From: an alpha proteobacterium L41A
GTDB taxonomy: Bacteria; Pseudomonadota; Alphaproteobacteria; Caulobacterales; Caulobacteraceae
DNA length: 64,000 bases
Assembly: GCA_000335735.1 (NCBI GenBank)
Contig: AMYY01000006.1
Span: 51,354-115,353 of the forward strand
Direction of reading: 5' to 3'
Part shown: piece after piece, positions 34,887 through 43,805 of the stretch
Layout: the number at the start of each line of letters is the position of its first letter
Numbering within the stretch: position 1 is the first letter of the stretch
Made by a program: the position numbers and the translations under genes
The notes under the pieces: model-generated
Database searches by the model: none
What the model saw: the letters and a program-made list of their open reading frames with translations, nothing else
What the model was told of the DNA's origin: nothing

Positions 34887-34911
34887 GAACCGAAGGCTCC
34901 CATGGGCGGTT
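34886..34911 (+). promoter_or_regulatory. possible EcfG (general stress) promoter
   Basis: GGAAC, 17 bases, GGTT inside GGGCGGTTG. It lies 31 bases before the ATG of the 65-residue acidic gene, with AAAAGGA between. The match to the site at 33156 in both boxes, the GGGCGGTTG context and the distance to a small acidic gene is the main support. Confidence 0.4.
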
Positions 34912-34942
34912 GTTCGCGGGAACCCTTCAAAAGGATGCTCCC

Positions 34943-35140
34943 ATGGCCGACCCAGACAACGAAGCCCTGAACCTGACCGAAGAGGTCGAGGCCAATCTCG
35001 CGATCGAACAGGGCCTGGGCGTCGGTGCCCGCGAACTGGCCGCTCAGCGCGAAGCGGGGGAAAAGGCGTTCGACGATCGCGGCGAAGACGATGCGGCCGC
35101 CGATCTTTCCGACGGACGCGCCCAGATCAAGGACATCTGA
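34943..35140 (+). CDS. small acidic protein, possibly stress-induced
   Basis: A 65-residue, strongly acidic, soluble protein: MADPDNEALNLTEEVEANLA at the start and DDRGEDDAAADLSDGR near the end. It probably forms one long helix and a disordered tail. AAAAGGA precedes the ATG by about seven bases. It shares promoter-like context and composition with the 33209 gene, though the sequences are not clearly homologous. It is convergent with the TonB-like gene. Function unknown. Confidence 0.68.
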   Translation: MADPDNEALNLTEEVEANLAIEQGLGVGARELAAQREAGEKAFDDRGEDDAAADLSDGRAQIKDI

Positions 35141-35146
35141 AGGCCC

Positions 35147-35980
35147 TCAGGGCTCCATCTTGAAGTTGACCGAGAAACGGACCATGCGGCCGGCGAGCGA
35201 AACACCGGCAGCAGCGGCCTGTTCGGACAGTTTAAGCCGTGCTCGCGGCAGCGACCGTTCGACGGATCGCCACAGGTTGTAGCCCGCCGGTTGTTCGCTC
35301 TCTGTCTGGCATTCGGTCATCTGACCGGTGTCCGTGAGCACACAGGACAAAACCACATAGCCCTCCAGCGGGCTTCGACCATTCACCGATTCTGGAAACA
35401 CCGGGCGCGGCATCGTCTGCCATTGTACGGTGTCGGGCAGCCCGTCTTGGCCGTTGCCGTCGATCTCTTTCGCCCGGGCTTCGCGCGGGTCGACCATCGG
35501 TCGGCCACAGGCGGTCAGTGTTTGTTCGATGGCGATGCTGGATGGGTCCAGGTCCATGACATATCGCGTTCGCGGGCCGCCGGACGTGGATGGAACGATG
35601 ATCTGGAGCTTGCCGCCTTTCGCCAGATCACGCGCCACGACTGCGGGTATGCGGCTGAACGCGGTGTTGCGTCGCGTCCCCACCGTCCAGACAGATGTGT
35701 AGGGTTCTTGCTGATCGCCCGCCTGAACGCCAAGTTCACGCGACATATCGCGACGGGGCGCCTCCGGCAGCCCTGTGATCAAGACGTCATAAACCCCATC
35801 GACGCAGCGTGCGGCGACGGCCAGACCAGACGTGAAGTCGATGGTAGCCATCACCGCCTTGCGCTCGGGCACGGACGTCAGCGTCCAGTCCTCGCCCTGA
35901 GGAGCGCTTTCCTGAGCCAGGACAGGTGCGCCGGCGGCGAGAGCCGCTAAGGCGACTATGAATCGGAGGCGATTGTGCAT
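35147..35980 (-). CDS. exported protein with TonB-C-terminal-like domain
   Basis: A 277-residue protein with signal peptide (MHNRLRFIVALAALAAGAPVLAQ). The C-terminal part, from about residue 195, has RPVFPESVNGRSPLEGYVVLSCVLTDTGQMTECQ, which follows the pattern of TonB energy-transducer C-terminal domains in Caulobacterales. There is no proline-rich spacer or membrane anchor, so it does not look like a working TonB. Cysteines in SCVLTD and TECQ could form a disulfide. ATG start preferred over a TTG six codons upstream. It follows purQ by 31 bases on the same strand, but a metabolic link is not evident. Confidence 0.72.
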   Translation of the reverse strand: MHNRLRFIVALAALAAGAPVLAQESAPQGEDWTLTSVPERKAVMATIDFTSGLAVAARCVDGVYDVLITGLPEAPRRDMSRELGVQAGDQQEPYTSVWTVGTRRNTAFSRIPAVVARDLAKGGKLQIIVPSTSGGPRTRYVMDLDPSSIAIEQTLTACGRPMVDPREARAKEIDGNGQDGLPDTVQWQTMPRPVFPESVNGRSPLEGYVVLSCVLTDTGQMTECQTESEQPAGYNLWRSVERSLPRARLKLSEQAAAAGVSLAGRMVRFSVNFKMEP

Positions 35981-36011
35981 CGCCCCAATCGGCACCAACT
36001 TCAGATTGCCG

Positions 36012-36674
36012 TCAAGCGGCCGCGTAGATGCTCTGGAACAGGGTCGCGCCGTCGGCGGAGCCCAGTTCGGCTTCGAAGGCGCGGTCCGGGTGGGGCATCA
36101 TGCCCAGGACGTTGCCGCGCGCGTTCTGGATGCCGGCGATATCGTTGACCGAGCCGTTGGGATTGTCGACGTAGCGGAAGACCACCTGACCTTCGCCCTC
36201 GATCCGGGCCAGGGTTTCGGCGTCGGCGAAGAAGTTTCCGTCGCCGTTGCCCTGGGTCATCGTCACTTCGCGCTGGCCCTGATAGCCGGCGGTGAAGCGC
36301 GTCTGGCCGTTGGCGACGGTCAATGCGATGGGCTTGCAGACGTACTTTAGTCCCTTGTTGCGCAGCAGGGCGCCGGGCAGCATTCCGGCCTCGCACAGGA
36401 TTTGGAAACCGTTGCAGATGCCGACCACGGCGACGCCGTCGTCCGCGGCCTTCTTGACCGCCTGCATCACCGGCGACTGGGCCGCCATGGCGCCGCAGCG
36501 CAGATAGTCGCCGTAGGAGAAGCCGCCGGGAATGACGATCAGGTCCAGGCCCTGGGGCAGTTCGGTCTCGGCGTGCCACACCATGGAGACCGGCTCGCCG
36601 GTGGAGCGTTCGACGGCGACCTTGCAGTCGCGATCACAGTTGGAACCGGGGAAGACGATGACGGCTGCGCTCAT
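36012..36674 (-). CDS. purQ: phosphoribosylformylglycinamidine synthase subunit PurQ
   Basis: The 220-residue glutaminase subunit that feeds ammonia to short PurL. As a class I amidotransferase it has nucleophile Cys87 in VGICNGFQ and His195 in MMPHPDRAF; the third residue, Glu in most homologues, is Asp197 here. The N-terminal [13 protein letters not shown] is also typical. It is separated from purS by an MFS transporter and a YbhB-like gene, though all lie on the same strand. purL follows further downstream in the same direction. Confidence 0.97.
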   Translation of the reverse strand: MSAAVIVFPGSNCDRDCKVAVERSTGEPVSMVWHAETELPQGLDLIVIPGGFSYGDYLRCGAMAAQSPVMQAVKKAADDGVAVVGICNGFQILCEAGMLPGALLRNKGLKYVCKPIALTVANGQTRFTAGYQGQREVTMTQGNGDGNFFADAETLARIEGEGQVVFRYVDNPNGSVNDIAGIQNARGNVLGMMPHPDRAFEAELGSADGATLFQSIYAAA

Positions 36675-36707
36675 GGCGCGGGCCTTTAGCAGGCTTCTTT
36701 CGCCTTG

Positions 36708-37910
36708 TCAGGCCGTTGCGCGCGCGCGACCCGTCAGCCAGGCGATCAGGAAGATGACAAAGCCGCCCAGCGACAGGCCCATGCCGACCCAGCCGGTCGA
36801 GGCCCAACCGTAGCCGGCCGCGATCGCCATTCCGCCCAAGAGCGGGCCGATGGCGTTGGCCGTGTTGAACGCCGAGTGATTCAGCGCCGCCGCCAGGGTC
36901 TGGGCGTCGCCGGCGACGTCCATCAGCCGTGTCTGGAGGATCGAACCCAGGCCGCCTCCGCCGCCGATCAGGAAGACCACGACCATCACGGCCCACAGGT
37001 GCGGCGCCGCCAGCGGATAGAGGGCCAGCGCCGCTGCACTCCATAGCAACAGGCCGCCCGCCGCCTTGAACCCCAGATGATCCGCCGCCCAGGCGCCCAG
37101 GATGTTGCCGACGAACATGCCGATGCCGAACACCGCGAAAACCCACGGCATCAGGGCTGGGCCGATGCCTGTGACGGACTGCAAGGTCGAGGCGAGATAG
37201 GCGTAGACCGCGAACATGCCGCCAAACCCGATGGCGCCCACGCCCAGCGTCAGCCAGACTTGGCTGCGCTTCAAAGCGCCCAACTCGCGCCACGGGCTGG
37301 CGTCGGGGTGGGCCGGATCGCGCGGCGCGAACAGGGCGGCCAGGACCATGGTGAGAACCGCCAGCATGCCGACGATGGCGAAGGTCCAGCGCCAGCCGTG
37401 GGCATGGCTGATGATGTTGACGACGGGCACGCCCAGAACGGTCCCGACCGTCAGTCCCATCAGGATGGTCGACACCGCGCGCGTACGGAAATGCAGGGGC
37501 ACGATGGAGGCTGCGACCAAGGCCGCCACGCCGAAATAGGCCCCGTGCGGCAGGCCGCTGAGGAAGCGGAAGACCAGCATCCAGTGATAGGTCGGGGCCA
37601 GGGCGCTGGCCACATTGCCGATAGCGAACAGGGCCATGAAGGCGATCAACAGCAGCCAGCGCGGATACCGTGCGCCCAGAACCGCCAGGATCGGCGCGCC
37701 GACCACGACGCCGGCAGCATAGGCGCTGATGACATGGCCCGCAGTGGGCGCATCGACGCCTAGACCCGCAGCGAAGTCGGGCAGGACGCTCATGGCCGCG
37801 AACTCGGTCACGCCGATCGCGAACCCGCCCATGGCCAAGGCGATCAGCACAAGGGCGACCGCCCCGCGCGAGCGGACGGGAAGGGCGGCGTCTAGAGCGG
37901 CGTCTGTCAT
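36708..37910 (-). CDS. MFS transporter, DHA1-type efflux pump
   Basis: A 400-residue major facilitator with about 12 hydrophobic segments. The N-terminal IALAMGGFAIGVTEFAAMSVLPDFAAGLGV and the loop 2-3 region (GARYPRW) are typical for the drug:H+ antiporter-1 subgroup resembling arabinose-efflux and purine-efflux proteins of the AraJ/PbuE type. With purine genes on both sides (purQ and purS), a role in exporting purine bases or nucleosides is tempting but unproven. A GTG start four codons upstream is possible. Same strand and direction as its neighbours, 33 bases before purQ. Confidence 0.9.
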   Translation of the reverse strand: MTDAALDAALPVRSRGAVALVLIALAMGGFAIGVTEFAAMSVLPDFAAGLGVDAPTAGHVISAYAAGVVVGAPILAVLGARYPRWLLLIAFMALFAIGNVASALAPTYHWMLVFRFLSGLPHGAYFGVAALVAASIVPLHFRTRAVSTILMGLTVGTVLGVPVVNIISHAHGWRWTFAIVGMLAVLTMVLAALFAPRDPAHPDASPWRELGALKRSQVWLTLGVGAIGFGGMFAVYAYLASTLQSVTGIGPALMPWVFAVFGIGMFVGNILGAWAADHLGFKAAGGLLLWSAAALALYPLAAPHLWAVMVVVFLIGGGGGLGSILQTRLMDVAGDAQTLAAALNHSAFNTANAIGPLLGGMAIAAGYGWASTGWVGMGLSLGGFVIFLIAWLTGRARATA

Positions 37911-37970
37911 GTTGCGCTGCACACTAATCAGCGTTCATGACGCCACAAGGGCGACGCCGCCCCGCACCGA

Positions 37971-38450
37971 TCACGCTTTGTTTTCGTAGGTCGCGGTGAC
38001 CGACGCCTTGGCCAGGGTGTGGAAGTGCAGGTTGAAGCCGAACACGGCGCCGGAATCGTCGGCGGTGACCTCCAGGCTCTCCACATCCACGGCGAAGACG
38101 GTGAAGATGTAGCGGTGCCGGCCATGGCCGGGCGGCGGGGCGGCACCGCCGAACCCGGGCTGGCCATAGTCGGTGCGGCCTTGGACGGCGGTATGCGGCA
38201 GATGCCCGCCCGGCGAGCCGGCGCCGGCCGGCAGCTCGGCCACATCTGCGGGAATATTGGCCACCGTCCAATGCCAGAAGCCCGAGCCGGTCGGCGCGTC
38301 GGGATCATAGCAGGTGATCGCATAGCTCTTGGTCCCCTCCGGCGCGCCTGACCAAGACAGTTGAGGCGAGGTGTTGCCCTTGGCGTGAACCTGGGCGTCC
38401 GGCAGCACGCCGCCGTCCTGGATATCGGTGGAGGTAAGGGTGAAGGTCAT
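37971..38450 (-). CDS. YbhB/YbcL family (PEBP-like) protein
   Basis: A 159-residue protein related to phosphatidylethanolamine-binding proteins and Raf kinase inhibitor. Seen are PQLSWSGAPEGTKSYAITCYDPDAPTGSGFWHWTVANIP and HRYIFTVFAVDVESLEV, which build the ligand pocket, including the DPDAP and WHW motifs. No signal peptide, so cytoplasmic. The ATG has GGAG in place. It lies between purS and the MFS gene on the same strand. Bacterial members have no agreed function. Confidence 0.93.
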   Translation of the reverse strand: MTFTLTSTDIQDGGVLPDAQVHAKGNTSPQLSWSGAPEGTKSYAITCYDPDAPTGSGFWHWTVANIPADVAELPAGAGSPGGHLPHTAVQGRTDYGQPGFGGAAPPPGHGRHRYIFTVFAVDVESLEVTADDSGAVFGFNLHFHTLAKASVTATYENKA

Positions 38451-38546
38451 GGGCGCTCCGTCAATCAAGCCGTCTGCTAAACTGGCGTCGATGCCGAAGG
38501 ATGCAATCGTCTCCTTCCCGCAACATGGGAGAGGAGACAGCAGACT

Positions 38547-38783
38547 TTACGCCGCCTCGATTCGGTAGCTTTCGATCACCGTATTGGCGAGCAGCTGCTC
38601 GCACATCTTCTTGGCTTCGCCTTGCGGGTCTTCGGCGCCGTCGAGGTCGAACTCGATCAGCTTGCCGACGCGGGCGTTGGAGACGCCCGACCAGCCCAGG
38701 CCCTGCAAGGCGCCTTCGACAGCCTTGCCCTGAACGTCCAGGACGCCGGGCTTGAGGAAGACGTGAACTTTCACCTTCGCCAT
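38547..38783 (-). CDS. purS: phosphoribosylformylglycinamidine synthase subunit PurS
   Basis: The 78-residue small subunit that joins PurL and PurQ in the FGAM synthase complex. It begins KVKVHVFLKPGVLDVQGKAV and has ALQGLGWSGVSNARVGKLIEFDL, both diagnostic. Its ATG overlaps the purC stop by one base, so it is coupled to purC. Its partners purQ and purL are displaced downstream. Confidence 0.96.
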   Translation of the reverse strand: MAKVKVHVFLKPGVLDVQGKAVEGALQGLGWSGVSNARVGKLIEFDLDGAEDPQGEAKKMCEQLLANTVIESYRIEAA

Positions 38784-39541
38784 CAGTGCAGTCCTCCCTG
38801 GATCACCGTCGGCATGCCCTTCATGATGCCCAGGCGACGCGCGACTTCGGTGTAGCTCTCGATGACGTCGCCCAGGTCGCGGCGGAAGCGATCCTTGTCC
38901 AGCTTCTCACCCGAGGCTGTGTCCCACAGGCGGCAGCTGTCGGGGCTGATCTCGTCGGCCAGCAGGACGCGGCTGAAGTCGTTTTCCCACACCCGGCCGA
39001 ACTCGATCTTGAAGTCGACCAGGGTGATGCCGACGGCGCTGAACATGCCCGACAGATAGTCGTTCACCCGCACCGTCATCGCCAGCATGTCGTCCAGCTC
39101 CTGGGTCGAGGCCCAGTTGAAGGCGGTGATGTGCTCTTCGGTGACCATCGGGTCGTTGAGCTCGTCCTTCTTGTAGTAGAATTCGATGATCGAGCGGGGC
39201 AGGGGCGTGCCTTCCTCGATACCCAGGCGCTGGCTCATCGAGCCGGCGACGATGTTGCGGCACACGACCTCCAGCGGAATGATCTCGACTTCGCGGATCA
39301 GCTGCTCGCGCAGGTTCAGGCGCTTGATGAAGTGATTGGTCACGCCGATGCCGTTCAGGCGCGACATGATGAACTCGCTGATCTGGTTGTTCACTACCCC
39401 CTTGCCTTCGAGAACGGCCTTCTTCTGCGCGTTGAAGGCGGTGGCGTCGTCCTTGAAATACTGGATCAGGGTGCCGGGCTCGGGTCCTTCGTACAGGATC
39501 TTGGCCTTGCCCTCGTAGATCTTCTTGCGCTTGCTGTTCAT
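38783..39541 (-). CDS. purC: phosphoribosylaminoimidazole-succinocarboxamide synthase
   Basis: The 252-residue SAICAR synthetase joins aspartate to CAIR with ATP. Family marks are [16 protein letters not shown] at the start, [34 protein letters not shown] and DFKIEFGR with [15 protein letters not shown], the ATP and Mg site. The open frame runs 58 residues further upstream without family similarity, so this ATG is used. It is the first gene of the purC-purS pair and lies about 290 bases from the divergent ATPase zeta gene, the gap holding its promoter. Confidence 0.97.
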   Translation of the reverse strand: MNSKRKKIYEGKAKILYEGPEPGTLIQYFKDDATAFNAQKKAVLEGKGVVNNQISEFIMSRLNGIGVTNHFIKRLNLREQLIREVEIIPLEVVCRNIVAGSMSQRLGIEEGTPLPRSIIEFYYKKDELNDPMVTEEHITAFNWASTQELDDMLAMTVRVNDYLSGMFSAVGITLVDFKIEFGRVWENDFSRVLLADEISPDSCRLWDTASGEKLDKDRFRRDLGDVIESYTEVARRLGIMKGMPTVIQGGLH

Positions 39542-39829
39542 GGTCCGGTCCCGGCTTACGGGCGCCCTCCAGAAACAAAAATCGCGCGGCCATATGTGGA
39601 GGGGGAAGACCCGGTCCTGGCGGCGCGTTTCGGAATCGTTCGGGCAGTCAATCTCGTTCGAGGTCTCCTTAGCCGAAGGCGGCCCGCGACACAAATGAGG
39701 ATGCCGGCGCCGCAATCATTGGGGACAGGATGTCCATGCGACGGAAGTCAGGTTGCGTTCACGGTCGGGCGGTCTATAGACGGCGCTTGCCCCGACGTTA
39801 GCGGGGTGGACGGAGCTTTGCTGAGCGAA

Positions 39830-40153
39830 ATGACGACCTTTGACGATCGGGAAAAGGCCTTCGAAGCCAAATACGCCCTCGATCAGGAGCAGGAGTTCAA
39901 GGCCATCGCCCGGCGCAACCGGATGCTGGGCCTTTGGGCTGCGGAAAAGATGGGCCTGTCCAGCGAAAGCGGGGACCAGTACGCCGCCGCCGTGGTCCGC
40001 GCCGATTTCGAACAGCCTGGCGACGAGGACGTGTTCCGCAAGGTCGCCGGCGACTTCAAGGCCTCGGGGCTGTCGGTTTCGGAGGGCGAGATTCGCTCCA
40101 AGATCGACGAACTGGCCTCGATCGCCCGCGAGCAGATTCGCGCCGGCGAGTAA
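39830..40153 (+). CDS. ATPase inhibitor subunit zeta (DUF1476)
   Basis: A 107-residue protein of the alphaproteobacterial zeta family, which in Paracoccus blocks reverse rotation of the F1Fo-ATPase. It begins MTTFDDREKAFEAKYALDQE, the most conserved part and the inhibitory helix, then FKAIARRNRMLGLWAAEKMG. The four-helix C-terminal part follows. Presence of this family is one of the strongest signs that the DNA is alphaproteobacterial. It is closed by an excellent terminator and lies apart from any ATP synthase gene. Confidence 0.95.
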   Translation: MTTFDDREKAFEAKYALDQEQEFKAIARRNRMLGLWAAEKMGLSSESGDQYAAAVVRADFEQPGDEDVFRKVAGDFKASGLSVSEGEIRSKIDELASIAREQIRAGE

Positions 40154-40185
40154 TCGTCTCGGTCTTCGGACTGATCTGAGGATTC

Positions 40186-40225
40186 GAAAGGGCCGCACCC
40201 GGGGGAAAGTGCGGCCCTTTCTTCT
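40186..40225 (+). terminator. strong intrinsic terminator after the zeta subunit gene
   Basis: A perfect 12-bp stem GAAAGGGCCGCA (40186-40197) and TGCGGCCCTTTC (40210-40221) with a 12-base loop is followed by TTCTT. It lies 32 bases after the stop. Confidence 0.85.
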
Positions 40226-40226
40226 T

Positions 40227-40340
40227 GCCGGGGACGTTGGGGGAATGTCTCACCCGGCGTACTGTGCGTCTCGCGCCCCTGAAGAACACAAGGGGCGACA
40301 TTTGGTTTCAGGCGTCGCCGCCCGAAACCAAATATTTTTT
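40227..40340 (+). ncRNA. candidate structured small RNA with terminal hairpin
   Basis: Three hairpins follow one another in 114 bases without a gene: GCCGGG/CCCGGC (40227-40258), CGCCCCT/AGGGGCG (40274-40297), and a perfect 10-bp stem ATTTGGTTTC/GAAACCAAAT (40300-40333) followed by ATTTTTT, which looks like an intrinsic terminator on the plus strand. The gene upstream already has its own terminator, so the second one needs another transcript. No promoter was identified, and the last stem could also end the convergent FAS1 gene. Confidence 0.35.
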
Positions 40341-40971
40341 ACGGCATCAGAACCGTGTCGACGACGTGGACGACGCCGTTCGATTGGCCCACGTCGGCCT
40401 GGGTGATCGTGGACTTGCCGCCCTTGGCGTCGGTGATGACCCAGGTGTTGTTCGGGCCGGCCGAAACCTTCAGTTCTTCACCTTGAACCGTCTTCAGCGT
40501 GGCTGTGCCGCCGTTGGCCTGGGCCTGGGCGGCGATATCGGCGGCCGTCAGACGGCCGGCGACCACGTGATAGGTCAGGATCTTGGTCAGATCCGCCTTC
40601 ATCGCCGGCTGCATCAGGCTGGTGCGCGTCGCCTCGGGGATCTTGTCGAAGGCGGCGTTGTCAGGGGCGAAGACCGTGAACGGGCCCGCGCCTTGCAGGG
40701 TGTCGACCAGGCCGGCGGCCTTCACGGCGGCGACCAGGGTGGTCAGGTTGGAGGCCTTGGAGGCGTTGGCGACGATCGTTTCGTTCGGGCTCATGGCCGC
40801 GCCGCCCACCATCGTGTCAGTCGCGGGGGCCATGGCGGCGCCGTCGGCCGGGGCCATGGCGGTCGATTCCGCCGGCGTCGTGGCGGCCGGCTCGTTGTTG
40901 CCGCAGGCGCCGAGCGCCATCAGCGCGCCGCCGGAGACGGCGACGAGCATAAGATTGCGAAGTTTGGTCAT
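40339..40971 (-). CDS. fasciclin (FAS1) domain lipoprotein
   Basis: A 210-residue exported protein. The signal ends LMALGAC, a lipobox, so the mature protein is probably lipid-anchored at the Cys near residue 23. A low-complexity Ala/Pro/Thr linker (about 28-58) leads to one FAS1 domain: IVANASKASNLTTLVAAVKAAGLVDTL, then GPFTVFAPDNAAFDKIPE, LTKILTYHVVAGRLTA and NGVVHVVDTVLMP. FAS1 domains mediate adhesion or surface interactions. The ATG has GGGAACG upstream. Its stop overlaps the T run of the hairpin at 40.3 kb. Confidence 0.95.
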   Translation of the reverse strand: MTKLRNLMLVAVSGGALMALGACGNNEPAATTPAESTAMAPADGAAMAPATDTMVGGAAMSPNETIVANASKASNLTTLVAAVKAAGLVDTLQGAGPFTVFAPDNAAFDKIPEATRTSLMQPAMKADLTKILTYHVVAGRLTAADIAAQAQANGGTATLKTVQGEELKVSAGPNNTWVITDAKGGKSTITQADVGQSNGVVHVVDTVLMP

Positions 40972-41121
40972 GTGTTTCGTTCCCTTTGGGCCGCTCTCAA
41001 GGCGGTAACAGGAACGTTACGCATGAAACTGCACAATGGATGCGTGTCGCGCGACAAGTTATCGCAGCTTGACCATTCAAATACTATGCGCAGTTTCTTT
41101 TGCTGCCTTGCAGCGAAAGAC

Positions 41122-41622
41122 TTATGTCGAGACGATATCTGTCAACGAATTCCATGAGCTGGCCTTGATTATCATCCCTACCGCATGAGCGGGACTGGAC
41201 GATGGCAGATCAATCAAGCGAACCCCGTTGACGTGGCCGATAATGCGTCGCCCCAGCTTGGCTGCCAGCTTTCCGTTGAAGGCGACCGCCCTCAGCCGCG
41301 GCAAGCCGCCGATCAGTCCGCGCAGATCGGCTGCCTCCGGCGAGCGGATTGCCGCATCCAGACTGCCCGACCGCTCCGCCGACGCAATCACATCCCACAG
41401 CCCCACGCCGCGCGCCTTCAATCGATCCAGCCGCTGCTCATAGGGCTGTGCCGCCAGGTCTTCACCCAGCACCCCGCCGATCAAGGGCCAGAAGGCGTTG
41501 CGCGGATGGGCGTAGTACTGGGCCGCCTTCAGAGAGGCGTCGCCGGGCAAACTGCCCAGGATCAACAATCGGGTTTCCGCATCGACGACGGGTGCGAAGC
41601 CGACGTGTCGGAAGTCCGTCAC
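41122..41622 (-). CDS. hypoxanthine/uracil-DNA glycosylase (family 6, HDG-like)
   Basis: A 166-residue DNA glycosylase of the uracil-DNA glycosylase superfamily that removes deaminated bases, chiefly hypoxanthine. Marks are LLILGSLPGDASLKAAQYYAHPRNAFWPLIG with the catalytic segment, VGLWDVIASAERSGSLDAAI, AFNGKLAAKLG and the DNA-clamping LPSSSPAHA. The GTG start overlaps the purB stop by four bases (GTGA), so it is coupled to adenylosuccinate lyase. This is a neat fit, since IMP/hypoxanthine metabolism and hypoxanthine repair would be expressed together. Confidence 0.92.
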   Translation of the reverse strand: MTDFRHVGFAPVVDAETRLLILGSLPGDASLKAAQYYAHPRNAFWPLIGGVLGEDLAAQPYEQRLDRLKARGVGLWDVIASAERSGSLDAAIRSPEAADLRGLIGGLPRLRAVAFNGKLAAKLGRRIIGHVNGVRLIDLPSSSPAHAVGMIIKASSWNSLTDIVST

Positions 41623-42920
41623 GCCTCTCCGAACACCCGCTTGAACACCACGTCCACGTTCTTGGTGTGGTAGCCGAGGTCGAATAGGGCCTCGAGCTGG
41701 TCGGCGGGCAGGGTGACGCGGTCGTCGGCCTTCAGAAAATCCAGGAAGGCGCCCTCGCCGCGCCAGACCTTCATGGCGTTCTCCTGAACGGCGGCATAGG
41801 CGTCTTCGCGCGACACGCCGGCCTGGGTCAGGGCCAGCATCACCCGCTGCGAGTGCACCAGACCGCCCAGGCGGTCGATGTTCTTCTGCATGTTCTCAGG
41901 GTAGACGTTCAGCCGCTCGACCACATTGGCCAGACGGTGCAGGGCGAAGTCCAGGTGGATGGTGGCGTCCGGGCCGATGCCGCGCTCGACCGAGGAGTGG
42001 CTGATGTCCCGCTCATGCCAAAGGGCCACGTTCTCCATGGCGGGCGTCACGGCCGAACGGACCAGGCGGGCCAGGCCGGTCAGGTTCTCGGTCAGGATCG
42101 GGTTGCGCTTGTGCGGCATGGCCGACGAGCCCTTTTGACCCTTGTCGAAGAACTCCTCGGCTTCGAGGACTTCGGTGCGCTGCAGGTGGCGGATCTCGAC
42201 GGCGAGACGTTCGACCGAGCTGGCGACGACCCCCAGGGCGGCGAAGAAGGCGGCGTGGCGGTCGCGGGGGATCACCTGGGTCGAGACCGGCTCGACGGTC
42301 AGGCCCATCTGGTCGGCCACATATTGTTCGACCGCCGGGTCGACATTGGCGAAGGTGCCGACGGCGCCCGAGATGGCGCAGGTGGCGATCTCTTCCTTGG
42401 CGGTGATCAGGCGGCGTTTGGCGCGCTGGAACTCGGCATGATAGCCGGCCAGTTTCAGGCCGAAGGTGACGGGCTCGGCGTGGATGCCGTGCGAACGGCC
42501 CACGGTCGGGGTGTATTTATGCTCCTTGGCGCGTGTCTCCAGCGCGGCCAGAACCCGGTCGACGCCCTCGATCAGCAGGTCCGAAGACCGCGCCAGCTGA
42601 ACCGCGAAACAGGTGTCCAGCACATCCGAAGAGGTCATGCCCTGGTGCAGGAAGCGCGCTTCTTCGCCAACGATCTCGGCGACGTGCGTCAGGAAGGCGA
42701 TGACGTCGTGTTTGGTGGTGCGTTCGATCTCGTCGATGCGGTCGGCGTCGAAGGTCGCATCCTTGCCCTTGGCCCAGATGGCGTCGGCCGATTCCTTGGG
42801 GATCACGCCCAGCTCGGCCATCTTCGTGGCGGCGTGGGCCTCGATCTCGAACCAGATCTTGTACTTGGTGTCCTGGGACCAGATGGCGGCGGCGACGGGG
42901 CGGGAGTAGCGCGTGATCAT
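41619..42920 (-). CDS. purB: adenylosuccinate lyase
   Basis: The 433-residue lyase splits SAICAR and adenylosuccinate, two fumarate-releasing steps of purine synthesis. Seen are the N-terminal [58 protein letters not shown] with catalytic His, and the fumarase-family signature [16 protein letters not shown] with catalytic Ser loop. Length matches the family. The glycosylase gene overlaps its end. It is the furthest purine gene in this cluster, in the same orientation as purC but about 2 kb away. Confidence 0.98.
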   Translation of the reverse strand: MITRYSRPVAAAIWSQDTKYKIWFEIEAHAATKMAELGVIPKESADAIWAKGKDATFDADRIDEIERTTKHDVIAFLTHVAEIVGEEARFLHQGMTSSDVLDTCFAVQLARSSDLLIEGVDRVLAALETRAKEHKYTPTVGRSHGIHAEPVTFGLKLAGYHAEFQRAKRRLITAKEEIATCAISGAVGTFANVDPAVEQYVADQMGLTVEPVSTQVIPRDRHAAFFAALGVVASSVERLAVEIRHLQRTEVLEAEEFFDKGQKGSSAMPHKRNPILTENLTGLARLVRSAVTPAMENVALWHERDISHSSVERGIGPDATIHLDFALHRLANVVERLNVYPENMQKNIDRLGGLVHSQRVMLALTQAGVSREDAYAAVQENAMKVWRGEGAFLDFLKADDRVTLPADQLEALFDLGYHTKNVDVVFKRVFGEA

Positions 42921-43107
42921 GGGCGGGTCGTGTCGGTCGTGGGGGGCGCGGAGTCAAGGTTTGGCGGGGCCGTGAGACTGACTTTGACAGCCCCTGTTCC
43001 GGATTCAGCGCGCTTCTCGCACGCCGCTCGGATCGCGGGCGACGCCTTGGCGGTGGTTGTGCTGAAGCTGGCGACGAGCCATTGATGGCGGCGACAGGAG
43101 ACGCGTG

Positions 43108-43776
43108 ATGGAACTGGTGATCGGCGACAAGGCCTATTCGACGTGGTCGCTGCGGCCGTGGCTGGTGCTGAAACATTGTGGCGCGGTCTTCGACGAGATC
43201 GTCGTGCCGCTGAATCAGCCCGACACCGATCAACGCATCCGTGAACATTCGCCGTCCGGTCTCGTCCCGGTGCTCAAGGTCGAGGGCGAGGTGATCTGGG
43301 ATTCGATGGCCATCGCCGTCTGGGCGGCCGAACGCTATCCGCAAGCCCGCCTCTGGCCGTCAGACGCGCATGCGCGCTGGCTGGCGCGCTCGGCGGCGTG
43401 CGAGATGCATGGCGGCTTCACCGCCTTGCGCACGGCCTGTTCCACCGGCCCGGATCACTGGATGGTCGGCCCTAGTCGCGCGCCCGCACCGGACAATCCG
43501 GGACTGGCCAAGGATTTGCGCCGGATCGTCGAGCTGTGGCGGAGCCTGCGTGAGCGGTTCGGCGCGAGCGGGCCGTATCTGTTCGGCGACTGGTCCGTGC
43601 CGGACGCCTTTTTCACGCCGGTCGCCGCCCGCATCCGCCATTTCCAGCTGGACCTCGCCGCCCACGGCGACGACGGGACGGCCCGGGCCTATGCCGAGAC
43701 CTTGCTGGCCCATCCCCGCTTTCTTGAATGGGAAGCCGACGCGCTGGGCTTAACGCGCGACAGCCATCCCGGCTGA
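43108..43776 (+). CDS. glutathione S-transferase family protein
   Basis: A 222-residue GST-like protein. N-terminal LVIGDKAYSTWSLRPWLVLKHCG has the Ser that serves as catalytic residue in zeta/theta-like classes, and SGLVPVLKVEGEVIWDSMAIAVWAAERYP holds the cis-Pro and glutathione-binding Asp-Ser. The C-terminal helical domain includes FGDWSVPDAFFTPVAARI. It resembles the short GST subgroup of alphaproteobacteria with unknown substrates. The ATG at 43108 has CAGGAG at seven bases and is preferred over the GTG one codon earlier. Confidence 0.91.
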   Translation: MELVIGDKAYSTWSLRPWLVLKHCGAVFDEIVVPLNQPDTDQRIREHSPSGLVPVLKVEGEVIWDSMAIAVWAAERYPQARLWPSDAHARWLARSAACEMHGGFTALRTACSTGPDHWMVGPSRAPAPDNPGLAKDLRRIVELWRSLRERFGASGPYLFGDWSVPDAFFTPVAARIRHFQLDLAAHGDDGTARAYAETLLAHPRFLEWEADALGLTRDSHPG

Positions 43777-43805
43777 CGCAGCGTTAAACGGACGCTGTTA
43801 TCTCT

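Noticed and set aside
42984..43010. TTGACA sequence before the second GST gene as a sigma70 promoter
   Set aside because: No acceptable -10 box at 16-18 bases; GC-rich chance match possible.
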